From contig DFFQ01000207.1 of assembly GCA_002371025.1 (NCBI GenBank), forward strand, positions 1-64,000: a DNA stretch of 64,000 nt, written 5' to 3'. Positions within the stretch are counted from its first letter, which is position 1, and each line of letters starts with the position of its first letter. This document shows, piece by piece, positions 32,779 to 41,461 of the stretch. The notes below the pieces were generated by a model that saw only the letters and a list, made by a program, of their open reading frames with translations, made no database searches and was not told the DNA's origin. The DNA comes from Lachnospiraceae bacterium UBA3772 (GTDB lineage: Bacteria > Bacillota > Clostridia > Lachnospirales > Lachnospiraceae). Made by a program: the position numbers and the translations under genes.

Positions 32779-34512
32779 CTATAGCTCATTTATGAGGCCG
32801 GTCCAGCCTTCTTCATCATAGATTTTTTTATAGTAACTTACTTCATCCCGGATGATCTCATCAATTACCTGCATTCCGAGAAGTTCCACAGGGGCTTTGT
32901 CATCAGTCATTATGTGATTTCCGGCAGAATAAAACCTAAGTTCTGATTCGACTTTATTCATCATTTGAAGTAGTTCCGGATCATTTTCTAAAGCTATGTT
33001 CTGCCTAAAATGTTCCAAAAGCCCCGGGGAGCAGGCGGCAAATAATTCGCGGTTTGTTGAATAGTCTACATCAACGATTGCAACCTCAGGAAATACATAG
33101 GAAATGGTATCTGCCAGATAGTCGGTGATATTAGCATCCTTTTTTGAAGACCCATCGGTTCCAGCAGCATTTAAAGTTCCATCCTTTTCATCAGCATTTG
33201 AAATCCCGCGCATATTCATATTGACTACCATAATGCCATTTGCACGAAGATGCGCCTTAACAAGGGTGAAAAATTCAACAGTAGACATCTGAAATGGAAT
33301 AGTTATGTCCTGATAAGCGTCCACCATGATGACATCATATTTTTTATCGGGAGTTCCATAAGAGGAATCAGCTTTCCAGTGATCAGAAGACAGGGCATTA
33401 AGATATGCACGGCCATCGTAAGTTGCGACATTTATATCCTGGGGCAGCTGAAAATACTGGTGACTTAGATCAGTTATTTTTTGATCAATCTCAACACCTT
33501 CGATATTCATTTGCCCGAAATATCTGCGGCACTGGGTGGCGTAAGTTCCCGTGCCCATGCCAAGGATCAGCACATCCAGCGGACGATCATTTTCATAAAT
33601 CCCTGCCATGTATGGCGCCGCCATGGCATAGTCGTAATACATACCTGTGAGTTCCCGGTCCTTAAGATAAACGGACTGGACGCCGAAAAGCACATTGGTT
33701 GAAAGAATTACCTGCTTATCATTTTCAGAAACCTGAAGATAGTTGTAAATGGATTCATCCTCTGCAGTAAGGTGTTTTTGCCAGAAAGCAAAACTGTTCC
33801 CATGCCCGAAAATGCAGCAAAGTATGAATATTATTAAAGCAATTGGAAGTTTCTTTGGAAAAATATGGCTGGAAATGAAGTAAATAGCTGCAAGTATAAT
33901 CAGGATTCCGGCAAAGATCAGAAAAGTAATGGAAGTTCCAACTGTGGGAATGCTTATAAATGTAGGCACAAATGTCCCTATGATGCTTCCTACAGTGTTG
34001 AAAGCATTGAGATTTCCAACGATCTTTCCGCTGTCGTCAAGGCTGTCAACAGTATATTTTACAAGGGAAGGGGTTACGGTTCCCAGTAAAAAAAGTGGAA
34101 ATACAAAGATTATCATACACGCAGCAAATGCAGCAATCACAAGGAAGTTGGTGCTGATGGTAAATACCAGCAGAGCGGAAATGCCAATGATTATGTAGCG
34201 GCCTAATGCAGGGATAAGCGCGATCCAGATGGCAGCAAGAAGAATCCTTCCATAAAGTTTGTCAGGATTCGGATCTTTATCCACTTTTCGGCCACCGTAA
34301 ATATTGCCAAGAGCCATAGCGATCATTATTGTTCCAATTATTATGGTCCAGACAATCTGGGATGAACTGAAATATGGGGCAAGAAGCCTGCTGGCGCCAA
34401 GTTCGACTGCCATAACAGACATGCCGGAAAAAAATTCAGTGAGATAAAGATAAGACTTGTTCTTTAAGATCGGACGATCTGCCGCAGTGATACCTTCCTT
34501 TTTTTCTTTCAT
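32779..34512 (-). CDS. membrane-fused spermidine synthase-like protein
   Basis: A 577-residue protein. The N-terminal half has six to seven membrane segments (FFSGMSVMAVELGASRLLAPYFSSSQIVWT, GTVTPSLVKYT). The C-terminal half is a SpeE-like methyltransferase-fold domain: LILGMGTGTYATQCRRYF, GVEIDQKI, DGRAYL, YDVIMVDAYQDITIPFQMSTVEFF. This is the fused transporter-like/polyamine aminopropyltransferase architecture common in bacteria; actual aminopropyl transfer is unproven. The ribosome site GAGGAG is good. It ends close to a palindromic repeat. Confidence 0.87.
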   Translation of the reverse strand: MKEKKEGITAADRPILKNKSYLYLTEFFSGMSVMAVELGASRLLAPYFSSSQIVWTIIIGTIMIAMALGNIYGGRKVDKDPNPDKLYGRILLAAIWIALIPALGRYIIIGISALLVFTISTNFLVIAAFAACMIIFVFPLFLLGTVTPSLVKYTVDSLDDSGKIVGNLNAFNTVGSIIGTFVPTFISIPTVGTSITFLIFAGILIILAAIYFISSHIFPKKLPIALIIFILCCIFGHGNSFAFWQKHLTAEDESIYNYLQVSENDKQVILSTNVLFGVQSVYLKDRELTGMYYDYAMAAPYMAGIYENDRPLDVLILGMGTGTYATQCRRYFGQMNIEGVEIDQKITDLSHQYFQLPQDINVATYDGRAYLNALSSDHWKADSSYGTPDKKYDVIMVDAYQDITIPFQMSTVEFFTLVKAHLRANGIMVVNMNMRGISNADEKDGTLNAAGTDGSSKKDANITDYLADTISYVFPEVAIVDVDYSTNRELFAACSPGLLEHFRQNIALENDPELLQMMNKVESELRFYSAGNHIMTDDKAPVELLGMQVIDEIIRDEVSYYKKIYDEEGWTGLINEL

Positions 34513-34564
34513 AAATATAACTCCTCTTAAAATATATAATTACATACCTGTTTTATGATTATAC

Positions 34565-34614
34565 CACAAAAGTGGACCATAGTCCCGGAGGCAGTGGCTC
34601 ATTTTTATGTTAAC
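34565..34614 (+). repeat. palindromic repeat, forward, first of a back-to-back pair
   Basis: Left arm shortened (ACAAAAGTGGACC), core CCATAGTCCCGGAGGCAGTGG, right arm ending GTTAAC at 34609-34614. Confidence 0.87.
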
Positions 34615-34662
34615 CGAAAGTGGACCATAGTCCCGGAGGCAGTGGTCCATAGTTATGTCGAC
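34615..34662 (+). repeat. palindromic repeat, forward, second of a back-to-back pair
   Basis: Starts CGAAAGTGGACC directly at the end of the previous copy; same core; ends GTCGAC. The same CCGAAAGTGG left end occurs in the copy at 27574. Confidence 0.87.
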
Positions 34663-34764
34663 CTGAAATTTTGAGACGGATTCAGGATTCAATCAAAAAT
34701 ATTGCCGAAGAAATTAAATATAGCTGTTAAAATAATGGGATTTTTCTGATGTGTTTTAGGAAGA

Positions 34765-34793
34765 TTGCATTAATTAAATTCGATTATTATACT
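34765..34793 (+). promoter_or_regulatory. promoter of the MATE gene
   Basis: TTGCAT at 34765-34770, 17-base spacer, TATACT at 34788-34793. About 70 bases before ATG 34864. Confidence 0.65.
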
Positions 34794-34863
34794 GTATAAA
34801 AGTAATAAGAGAAAATGAAAAATATTAGATTCAGTTTATGGTTCGGGATAGAAAAGAGGGAAA

Positions 34864-36249
34864 ATGATAGAAAGATTAAGAAAGAAATATATTGGTGATA
34901 AAGCTTTTTATAAAAGATATATCTTAATAGCAACCCCTATGATTATCCAAAATGCCATAACTAATTTCGTTAGTTTTCTGGATAATATCATGGTTGGTAA
35001 GCTGGGGCAGGAAGCCATTTCTGCAGTAGCTACAGTAAACCAGCTGAATTTTGTTCTTTCCCTTGCTATATTTGGTGCGGTTTCAGCGGGAAGTATCTAT
35101 GGTGCCCAGTATTATGGAAAAGGTGATCACAAAGGCCACATGTTTACTTTCAGATTTAAGCTTTATATGGCTTTGATCGTGACAGGACTTGGAATCATTT
35201 TATTTAAGTTTTTTGGCAGAGACCTGATCTCTTTATTTTTAACGGAGAGTGAAGGCGCGTCTGTGGACCTTGCCCTGGAATATGGACTTTCGTATTTGGG
35301 GATCATGATAATCGGACTTATTCCATTTGCGGTAAATCAGGCTTATGTGACAAATATTAAAGAAACTGGACAGACCTTAGTTCCAATGCTTGCAGGAATG
35401 GTTGCGGTTGTGACAAATGCAGTACTGGACTATTGTCTCATTTTCGGAATTGGACCATTTCCGGAACTTAAGGTAGCAGGGGCCGCAATTGCGACAGTCA
35501 TTGCCCGATACATCGAGGCGGCCATAGTTCTCATCTGGGCGCACTCAAACAAAGAAAAAAACAGATATCTTAAGGATGCATATAAGGGTTTTGGCCTTCC
35601 GGTAGATATATTTAAAAAGATCGTTCTAAAGGGCGCTCCACTTATGTTAAATGAGATCCTTTGGGCAATCGGTATGAGTGCCGTTACCCAGAGTTATTCG
35701 GTTCGCGGCATGAATGTGCTTACGGCAATGAGTATGACAAATACAGTGGCGAACCTGTTTAATATTGTATTCATCCAGCTGGGGGCCTGTATCAGTATCA
35801 TTGTGGGACAATACCTTGGCGCCGGGGAAATGGAGCTTGCCAAGGACTCAGACAATAAAATGATAGTATTTTCAGTTTTTTGCTGTACCATAATGGCGAC
35901 CATAATGTTTGCCTGCGGGCATCTCTTCCCTGAGATTTATAACGTAGATCAGCAGATAAAGGATATTGCAGCGAAAATGATAGCTGTCAATGCTTTCTGG
36001 ATGCCGGTATGTGCCTTCAGTCATGCGGCATATTTTACACTTAGATCCGGCGGAAAGACGCTGGTGACATTTTTATTTGACTCAGTATTTACCTGCCTTG
36101 TAATGGCACCATTAGCATTTGGGCTTGCACATTATACTGGGCTTTCTATAATCTTAGTTTATTTCTTTGTAAATGGAACAGAACTTATCAAGAGCATTGT
36201 TGGCTACTTCATGGTAAAGAGCAACATTTGGCTGGTGCAGATCGTATAA
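34864..36249 (+). CDS. MATE-family efflux transporter
   Basis: A 461-residue membrane protein with twelve hydrophobic segments. Characteristic segments are PMIIQNAITNFVSFLDNIMVGKLGQEAISAVATVNQ, AGSIYGAQYYGKGD and the second-half repeat with MSMTNTVANLFNIVFIQLGACISIIVGQYLGAGEMELAK. It exports drugs or metabolites with Na+ or H+ coupling; substrate unknown. A ribosome site (AAGAGGG) precedes ATG 34864. A palindromic repeat follows four bases after its TAA. Confidence 0.93.
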   Translation: MIERLRKKYIGDKAFYKRYILIATPMIIQNAITNFVSFLDNIMVGKLGQEAISAVATVNQLNFVLSLAIFGAVSAGSIYGAQYYGKGDHKGHMFTFRFKLYMALIVTGLGIILFKFFGRDLISLFLTESEGASVDLALEYGLSYLGIMIIGLIPFAVNQAYVTNIKETGQTLVPMLAGMVAVVTNAVLDYCLIFGIGPFPELKVAGAAIATVIARYIEAAIVLIWAHSNKEKNRYLKDAYKGFGLPVDIFKKIVLKGAPLMLNEILWAIGMSAVTQSYSVRGMNVLTAMSMTNTVANLFNIVFIQLGACISIIVGQYLGAGEMELAKDSDNKMIVFSVFCCTIMATIMFACGHLFPEIYNVDQQIKDIAAKMIAVNAFWMPVCAFSHAAYFTLRSGGKTLVTFLFDSVFTCLVMAPLAFGLAHYTGLSIILVYFFVNGTELIKSIVGYFMVKSNIWLVQIV

Positions 36250-36253
36250 AATA

Positions 36254-36308
36254 GTTAACATAAAAATGGACCATAGTCCCGGGGGCTATGGTCCATTTTT
36301 ATGTTAAC
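36254..36308 (+). repeat. palindromic repeat, forward (most symmetric copy)
   Basis: GTTAAC both ends; CCATAG/CTATGG inner arms fully complementary around TCCCGGGGG. A good reference copy for the family. Confidence 0.97.
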
Positions 36309-36382
36309 CGAGATGGTAGTGGCTATGAAGTTTTAGGTTTGGGCAGCGGGCAAAATAACATTATATTTCTGGGGGTGGACAG

Positions 36383-36500
36383 AGTGAATAATATCGCATT
36401 TTTGGGTTTTACAGAGAAAATAATATCGTATTTTTGAGTTTGGACGGTGCATTATTATAAAAATCATAAAATGCACGAAAAAGACGTTATAGTGCATAAA
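36383..36500 (+). repeat. short direct and inverted repeats upstream of the flotillin gene
   Basis: AATAATATCGCATTTTTGGG is followed 32 bases later by AATAATATCGTATTTTTGAG; TGCATTAT and ATAAAATGCA form a hairpin near 36450-36475, with a further TGCATAAAAT at 36493. The region 36309-36600 shows no gene; a promoter near TTGATT (36503) and the TATATAAT tract is possible. Confidence 0.45.
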
Positions 36501-36600
36501 ATTTGATTGTTTTTCTGTGGAAAATATATATAATTATGAATCAGCGAGTGACAGATGAGCACTCTGGTAACTATTAATAATATGAAAGGGGTATGGTAAT

Positions 36601-38133
36601 ATGACCGATAACACAATGTATTCAATTATTGGAGCTGTTGTAGTTTTCCTTATCTTTCTTTTCTTTACATCATATGTAAAGGCACCATCAGATAAGGTAT
36701 TTATCATTACAGGTGGAGGAAAGAAACCGAAGTATCTTAACGGACAGGCTGGATTTAAAGTACCATTTATCCAGAGAAAAGATGTACTTTCATTACAGAT
36801 GCTTTCAGTTGATGTTAAGACAACACAGACAATCCCAACACTGGACTACATCAATATCAATGTTGATTCAGTTGCAGTGATAAAGATAGGAAATGATCCA
36901 GCGCATCTTGCAAAGGCAGCTGAAAACTTCCTTAATAAGGACACAGGTTACATCAATGCGATGGTTGGTTCAGTTCTTGAAGGTAATCTTCGTGAGATCA
37001 TCGGATCTATGAAACTTCAGGAGATCATGAATGACAGAAAGACATTTGCTCTTAAGGTTCAGGAAAATGCTGATGCAGATATGAGAAATATGGGCCTTGA
37101 GATTGTAACATTTAACATTCAGAACATCGATGACGGTGCACTTGGTGTTATTGAAAACCTTGGTATTGCTAACACAGTAGCAATCAGAAAATCAGCTGAG
37201 ATTTCAAAGGCCAATGCTGAGAAGGAAATCAAGGTTGCACAGGCTGATGCAAATCAGGCTGCAAATGAAGCTGAAGTAAAATCTAAGACATCTATTGCAG
37301 AGCGCGAAACAGCACTTGCTTTAAAGAGAGCAGAACTTAAGGCTCAGGCTGATATCGAAATGGCAAAGGCTGAAGCAGCCGGTAACATTGAGGCTCAGAA
37401 GCAGAGAAAGTCAATCAATGCAGAAGAGGTAAACGCAGAGATTGCAAAGGCAGAGCGTGAGACAGAACTTCGTAATAAGCAGGTTGCTGTAAAGGAACAG
37501 GAACTTGCAGCTTCTATTAAGAAACAGGCTGAAGCTGAAAAGTACGCAGCACAGCAGAAAGCTGAAGCTGACAAGATCAGACGCCAAAATGAAGCAGATG
37601 CTAAGAAGTACGAGCAGGAGAAACAGGCTGAAGCTGAAAAGGCTGTGGCTGATGCAGCTCGTTATGTAGCAGAACAGACAGCTGCTGCTATCAGAGCAAA
37701 AGGTGAAGCTGAAGCTGCTGCAATTGAAGCAAAGGGTGTTGCTGAAGCTGAGGCAACAAAGAAAAAGGCTGAAGCTATGAAGCAGTATGGTCAGGCTGCT
37801 ATGGTACAGATGATCATTGAAAAGCTTCCTGAGATGGCTAAAGCAATTGCAGAGCCAATGGCAAATATCAAAAACCTCAATATTTACGATGCTTCAAGCG
37901 ACAAGTCAGGCGAAAATGGAACAATGAAAGTTACAGGAATGGTTCCATCAGTTATGAAGCAGGTGTTTGATATCACATCAGATATCACAGGCGTAGATAT
38001 GGGTGAAATTGTAAAAGCTAAGACCTACGATGCAGTTGTTAAGAAAGATATCACTGTTGACGGCAATGTAGACAGCGTTGTTACAGAAGATGTAGCAACA
38101 GATATAAATAAGATTGAGGAAACAGTGGAATAA
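36601..38133 (+). CDS. flotillin-family protein
   Basis: A 510-residue protein. Residues about 8-25 form one N-terminal membrane segment. A PHB/SPFH domain follows (GGGKKPKYLNGQAGFKVPFIQRKDVLSLQMLSVDV, split by reading; LREIIGSMKLQEIMNDR; NIQNIDD). A long Ala/Glu/Lys coiled coil with repeated EAE, AEA and KAEA motifs spans about 195-400, and a short C-terminal domain follows. Flotillins organise membrane microdomains. No NfeD-type partner gene is adjacent, which often accompanies bacterial flotillins. Confidence 0.93.
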   Translation: MTDNTMYSIIGAVVVFLIFLFFTSYVKAPSDKVFIITGGGKKPKYLNGQAGFKVPFIQRKDVLSLQMLSVDVKTTQTIPTLDYININVDSVAVIKIGNDPAHLAKAAENFLNKDTGYINAMVGSVLEGNLREIIGSMKLQEIMNDRKTFALKVQENADADMRNMGLEIVTFNIQNIDDGALGVIENLGIANTVAIRKSAEISKANAEKEIKVAQADANQAANEAEVKSKTSIAERETALALKRAELKAQADIEMAKAEAAGNIEAQKQRKSINAEEVNAEIAKAERETELRNKQVAVKEQELAASIKKQAEAEKYAAQQKAEADKIRRQNEADAKKYEQEKQAEAEKAVADAARYVAEQTAAAIRAKGEAEAAAIEAKGVAEAEATKKKAEAMKQYGQAAMVQMIIEKLPEMAKAIAEPMANIKNLNIYDASSDKSGENGTMKVTGMVPSVMKQVFDITSDITGVDMGEIVKAKTYDAVVKKDITVDGNVDSVVTEDVATDINKIEETVE

Positions 38134-38136
38134 TTT

Positions 38137-38191
38137 GTTTACATAATTATGAGCCATAGTCCCGGGGGCTATGGCTCATTTTTATGTTAAC
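38137..38191 (+). repeat. palindromic repeat, forward
   Basis: GTTTACATAATTATGAGCC left arm, core CCATAGTCCCGGGGGCTATGG, right end GTTAAC. Followed by a fragment AAGTGGGGGCTCATTTTTTATG. Confidence 0.93.
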
Positions 38192-38291
38192 TTAAAAGTG
38201 GGGGCTCATTTTTTATGCTTCACAGTTGTTAGGTTAAAATGTTAAAATGAAGCGTAATAATACTTAACTTAGAGTGACTAGAGGAAGATAA

Positions 38292-39176
38292 ATGGATATT
38301 AGCTCAATTGAATATGTTGTCTTTCAACATATAATGAAACGAGGCACAGGTAAAGTTATAGATGAAAGTGATGATTTCCTCCTTATATTCGATACGGTAA
38401 GCGAAGGTTACTATCTTGCATGTGCTGATCATGAATCTGGAATGAAAATCCTTGAAAAATATATAACTAAAGATTGGAAATTATTGATGGTAACTGAACC
38501 AGAGAGGAAGATGCCTGCTGAAATATTTAGAGTGTATGAAGCGAAAGAGACTCTAGTGAATGAGGCTATGAATGCAGTGGGAGCATCTCTTGGAAAGAAT
38601 GTTGCTAGAAAGTATAATTTTAATGGGCCGATGGAGTGCTACCAGTTTGCGTTTTTAAATGTTGACGAGGACGAGGGATGTTTTGAAGAAGAAGCAAGTG
38701 ACCTTGATCCCAATCGAGTTGATGGATTGAGCAGGAAAATGACAGAAGATGAAGCAAGTGAGATGGCGGAAGATGAAGCAAGTAAGATGGCAGAAGATGC
38801 AAAAAATTTGCTGAGTGTCAGGGTCGCAGATGAAAATGATTTTTCTATGCTTGCTGCAAACTATGATCTTATAAGTAAAGAAGAATTAAAAGATCTGGTG
38901 CAGAAAGGTAACATTTTACTGGGTTATGACGAGGACAGGCTCGTGGGATTTATCGGGCAGCATCATGAAGGCAGTATGGGGCTTTTATACATTTTCCCAG
39001 AATATAGGAAAAAAGGCTATGGTTCAAGGCTGGAACAGGTTATGATAAAAAAGATAAGGAAAACAGGATTTATTCCTTATTGTCATGTTATAACGGATAA
39101 TAAGGCGTCGGTCAGGCTGCAGAAGGGGCTGGGACTGGTGCAGACGAAAAATACGGTTAGTTGGATGTGGAGATAA
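38292..39176 (+). CDS. GNAT N-acetyltransferase with an uncharacterised N-terminal domain
   Basis: A 294-residue protein. The C-terminal GNAT domain (about 175-294) has HEGSMGLLYIFPEYRKKGYGSRLEQVMIKK and a B-motif NKASVRLQKGLGL. The first 130 residues look like a second degenerate GNAT-like or sensor domain. The linker contains two near-identical 8-residue in-frame repeats of EASxMAED (38739-38800) in a very acidic stretch. Substrate unknown. Confidence 0.82.
   Translation: MDISSIEYVVFQHIMKRGTGKVIDESDDFLLIFDTVSEGYYLACADHESGMKILEKYITKDWKLLMVTEPERKMPAEIFRVYEAKETLVNEAMNAVGASLGKNVARKYNFNGPMECYQFAFLNVDEDEGCFEEEASDLDPNRVDGLSRKMTEDEASEMAEDEASKMAEDAKNLLSVRVADENDFSMLAANYDLISKEELKDLVQKGNILLGYDEDRLVGFIGQHHEGSMGLLYIFPEYRKKGYGSRLEQVMIKKIRKTGFIPYCHVITDNKASVRLQKGLGLVQTKNTVSWMWR
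38739..38800 (+). repeat. 24-bp in-frame tandem repeat in the GNAT gene
   Basis: ATGACAGAAGATGAAGCAAG at 38739, ATGGCGGAAGATGAAGCAAG at 38763 and a partial third at 38787. Encodes the EASxMAED linker. Confidence 0.85.
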
Positions 39177-39279
39177 AAGCATTTAATTGTATTAGATTAA
39201 GAGAATTAAGAGACATAAAATATATGTAATTAGGCGAAAAATATAGAAGAATACTATAAGTTCGCAGAGGAGATATTTG

Positions 39280-40437
39280 ATGAAAGAGATAACATATGAG
39301 GAAATGAAAGCTTTGAGGGAAGATTCATTTCAACTGATAGATATAAGGGATGAGGTGACGGTGGCTTACGGCATGATTCCTGGGGCCTTAAATATAACTA
39401 AAGAAGAATTAGAAAAAAATAGTGATGAAGTTCGAGAAAAGCTGGCGGAAATTTCTAAAGAAAAGAAACTCATTTTTTATTGCGAGATAGGCAGAAGTTC
39501 TCTTGAAATTGATGAATCCATGGAATGTTTAAAGGGCTGGGACTGCTTTAGCCTGGCTGATGGATACATCGGTTATGTGCGTGCTGAGATGAGCAATGAA
39601 GCGAGTTTAGAGGAGAGGAAAAATAAGGCGGAAAAGAGCATACAGAAGAAATTCCATAAACAGCTTTTTGCTCCATTTGCGAAGGCGTGTAAGACTTATA
39701 AGCTGATTGAGGAAGGGGATCATATTGCGGTTTGTATCTCCGGTGGAAAAGATTCGATGCTGATGGCGAAGCTTTTTCAGGAAATTCAGCGCCATAGACA
39801 AATGTCATTTGAGCTTACATTTCTTGTTATGGATCCTGGATATAATAAGGAAAACAGGGCACTGATCGAAAGCAATGCCAAGGCTCTCGGGATTCCGATA
39901 ACTATATTTGAAAGTACCATTTTTGATACGGTGGATACGGTGGTGAAGAGTCCTTGTTATCTTTGCGCGAGAATGAGAAGGGGCTATCTTTACAGTAAGG
40001 CTAAGGAACTGGGCTGCAATAAGATTGCGCTGGGGCATCACTATGATGACGTGATCGAGACGATTCTTATGGGCATGCTGCATGGTGCTCAGATCCAGAC
40101 TATGATGCCGAAGCTTCATAGTACGAATTTTGAGGGAATGCAGCTTATCAGACCTCTTTATCTTATAAGGGAAAGTGACATTTGCGCTTGGAGAGATTAT
40201 AACGAACTTAGATTTTTACAGTGCGCGTGTCATTTTACGGAGACTTGTTCTACATGTCATGAGGACGGAACTACTTCGTCAAAGAGGCTGGATACTAAGA
40301 AGCTGATCGCGGAACTTAAGAAAACTAATCCGTTTGTGGAGTCTAATATTTTTAGAAGTGTGGAAAACGTTAATCTGGATACGGTGATAGAGTATAAAAA
40401 GGGCGGAGTGCGCCATAATTTCCTGGATGAATACTAA
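39280..40437 (+). CDS. rhodanese-TtcA-like fusion (tRNA thiolation-type ATPase)
   Basis: A 385-residue protein. ATG 39280 is preceded by GAGGAG; a TTG at 39277 is less likely. Residues 1-110 form a rhodanese domain with active loop CEIGRSS. Residues about 130-385 are a TtcA-type PP-loop ATPase: CISGGKDSMLMAKL, CYLCARMRRGYLY (first Cys pair) and a late CACHFTETCSTCHEDG cluster. TtcA makes 2-thiocytidine in tRNA; here the sulfur-relay rhodanese is in the same chain. It could also modify a different tRNA position or small molecule. Confidence 0.85.
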   Translation: MKEITYEEMKALREDSFQLIDIRDEVTVAYGMIPGALNITKEELEKNSDEVREKLAEISKEKKLIFYCEIGRSSLEIDESMECLKGWDCFSLADGYIGYVRAEMSNEASLEERKNKAEKSIQKKFHKQLFAPFAKACKTYKLIEEGDHIAVCISGGKDSMLMAKLFQEIQRHRQMSFELTFLVMDPGYNKENRALIESNAKALGIPITIFESTIFDTVDTVVKSPCYLCARMRRGYLYSKAKELGCNKIALGHHYDDVIETILMGMLHGAQIQTMMPKLHSTNFEGMQLIRPLYLIRESDICAWRDYNELRFLQCACHFTETCSTCHEDGTTSSKRLDTKKLIAELKKTNPFVESNIFRSVENVNLDTVIEYKKGGVRHNFLDEY

Positions 40438-40438
40438 A

Positions 40439-40493
40439 GTTTACATAAAAGTGGACCTAGGTCCCGGGGGCAGTGGTCCATTTTTATGTAAAC
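40439..40493 (+). repeat. palindromic repeat, forward
   Basis: GTTTAC and GTAAAC ends (complementary variants); core CCTAGGTCCCGGGGGCAGTGG. It starts one base after the TAA of the preceding gene. A stray TTTATGTAAAC end lies at 40521-40531. Confidence 0.95.
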
Positions 40494-40553
40494 TATAAAG
40501 GGCTGGTAATGCGGCTGGAATTTATGTAAACTGCATAAGTGGGAGAGAAAAGT

Positions 40554-41309
40554 ATGACGATATTATATTTTACAGCAACTGGTAATTGTCTTCAGGTGGC
40601 AAAGGAATTAGGAGGAACCTTGCTGTCTATTTCTAAACTTGTTAAAGAAGAAAAATATGAGATAAATGATGATGCGATAGGTGTTATTTTCCCGACCTAT
40701 GCAGCTGACGCACCAAAGATGGTACGGAGATTTTTAGAAAAAGCTCGTCTTAAGGCGGATTATGTCTTTTGCATTGCCACATATGGATACCTGGCGGGAG
40801 CGGTGACAAGGCATGCCCAGGAGTATATGCTAAAGGCGGCGGGGCATTTGGAGTATATCGAAAAGATCATAATGGTGGACAATGCCTTAACTCTTTTTGA
40901 GAGTAAAAAGCAGATTGACACGCTTTATAAAAAGGATGTCTCGGGGCAGATAAAGAGAGTCAAAGAGGAAATTGAAAATAGAACTATTAAAAGGGCGAAG
41001 GCCTCTATTTTTGATAAGTTGCTGGATTTCTTTTATCATAAAATGGGGGCTTTTCACACGGCGGATAAAAGGGACATGGATTTTACGATTGATGAAAACT
41101 GCGTAAAATGTGGCATTTGCGAGAGAGTATGTCCTGCGGCGAATATTATTATAAAGGATAAGCCTGAATACCTGCATCATTGTGAGGGTTGTCTTGCCTG
41201 CATACATAATTGTCCGAAGCGGGCGATACATGTGAAGAATGAAAAGAGCGGTAATCGCTTTAGAAACGGGGAAATTACTGTTAAGGAAATTGAGGAAGCG
41301 AATAACTAG
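40554..41309 (+). CDS. EFR1-family flavodoxin-ferredoxin fusion protein
   Basis: A 251-residue protein; ATG 40554 follows GGGAGAG, while the in-frame GTG at 40539 is unlikely. The N-terminal flavodoxin-like domain binds FMN (LYFTATGNCLQVAKEL, VIFPTYAADAPKMVRRFL). The C-terminus carries two 4Fe-4S motifs, CVKCGICERVCPAAN and CEGCLACIHNCPKRAI. Electron carrier in anaerobic metabolism; partners unknown. Its 3' tail, including the stop codon, is repeated downstream. Confidence 0.9.
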   Translation: MTILYFTATGNCLQVAKELGGTLLSISKLVKEEKYEINDDAIGVIFPTYAADAPKMVRRFLEKARLKADYVFCIATYGYLAGAVTRHAQEYMLKAAGHLEYIEKIIMVDNALTLFESKKQIDTLYKKDVSGQIKRVKEEIENRTIKRAKASIFDKLLDFFYHKMGAFHTADKRDMDFTIDENCVKCGICERVCPAANIIIKDKPEYLHHCEGCLACIHNCPKRAIHVKNEKSGNRFRNGEITVKEIEEANN

Positions 41310-41352
41310 AGGAACACTGAAGGATAATTAGAGGAATAACTAGAGGAACGAT
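41301..41352 (+). repeat. tandem duplication of the EFR1 gene 3' tail
   Basis: AACTAGAGGAAC at 41303-41314 and 41338-41349 are identical; AATTAGAGGAAT at 41326-41337 is a third variant. The first contains the gene's stop codon. Confidence 0.65.
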
Positions 41353-41380
41353 TATAGAAACGACTGAGACTTAAAACATG

Positions 41381-41434
41381 GTTGACATAAAAATGGACCT
41401 AGGTCCCGGGGGCTATGGCTCATTTTATGTTAAC
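41381..41434 (+). repeat. palindromic repeat, forward, hybrid arms
   Basis: GTTGACATAAAAATGGACC left arm but a GGCTCATTTT right arm, so the inner arms come from two subtypes; the ends are GTTGAC and GTTAAC. Core CCTAGGTCCCGGGGGCTATGG. Confidence 0.92.
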
Positions 41435-41461
41435 TAATGAATGACTGGAAATGAGGTAAAT

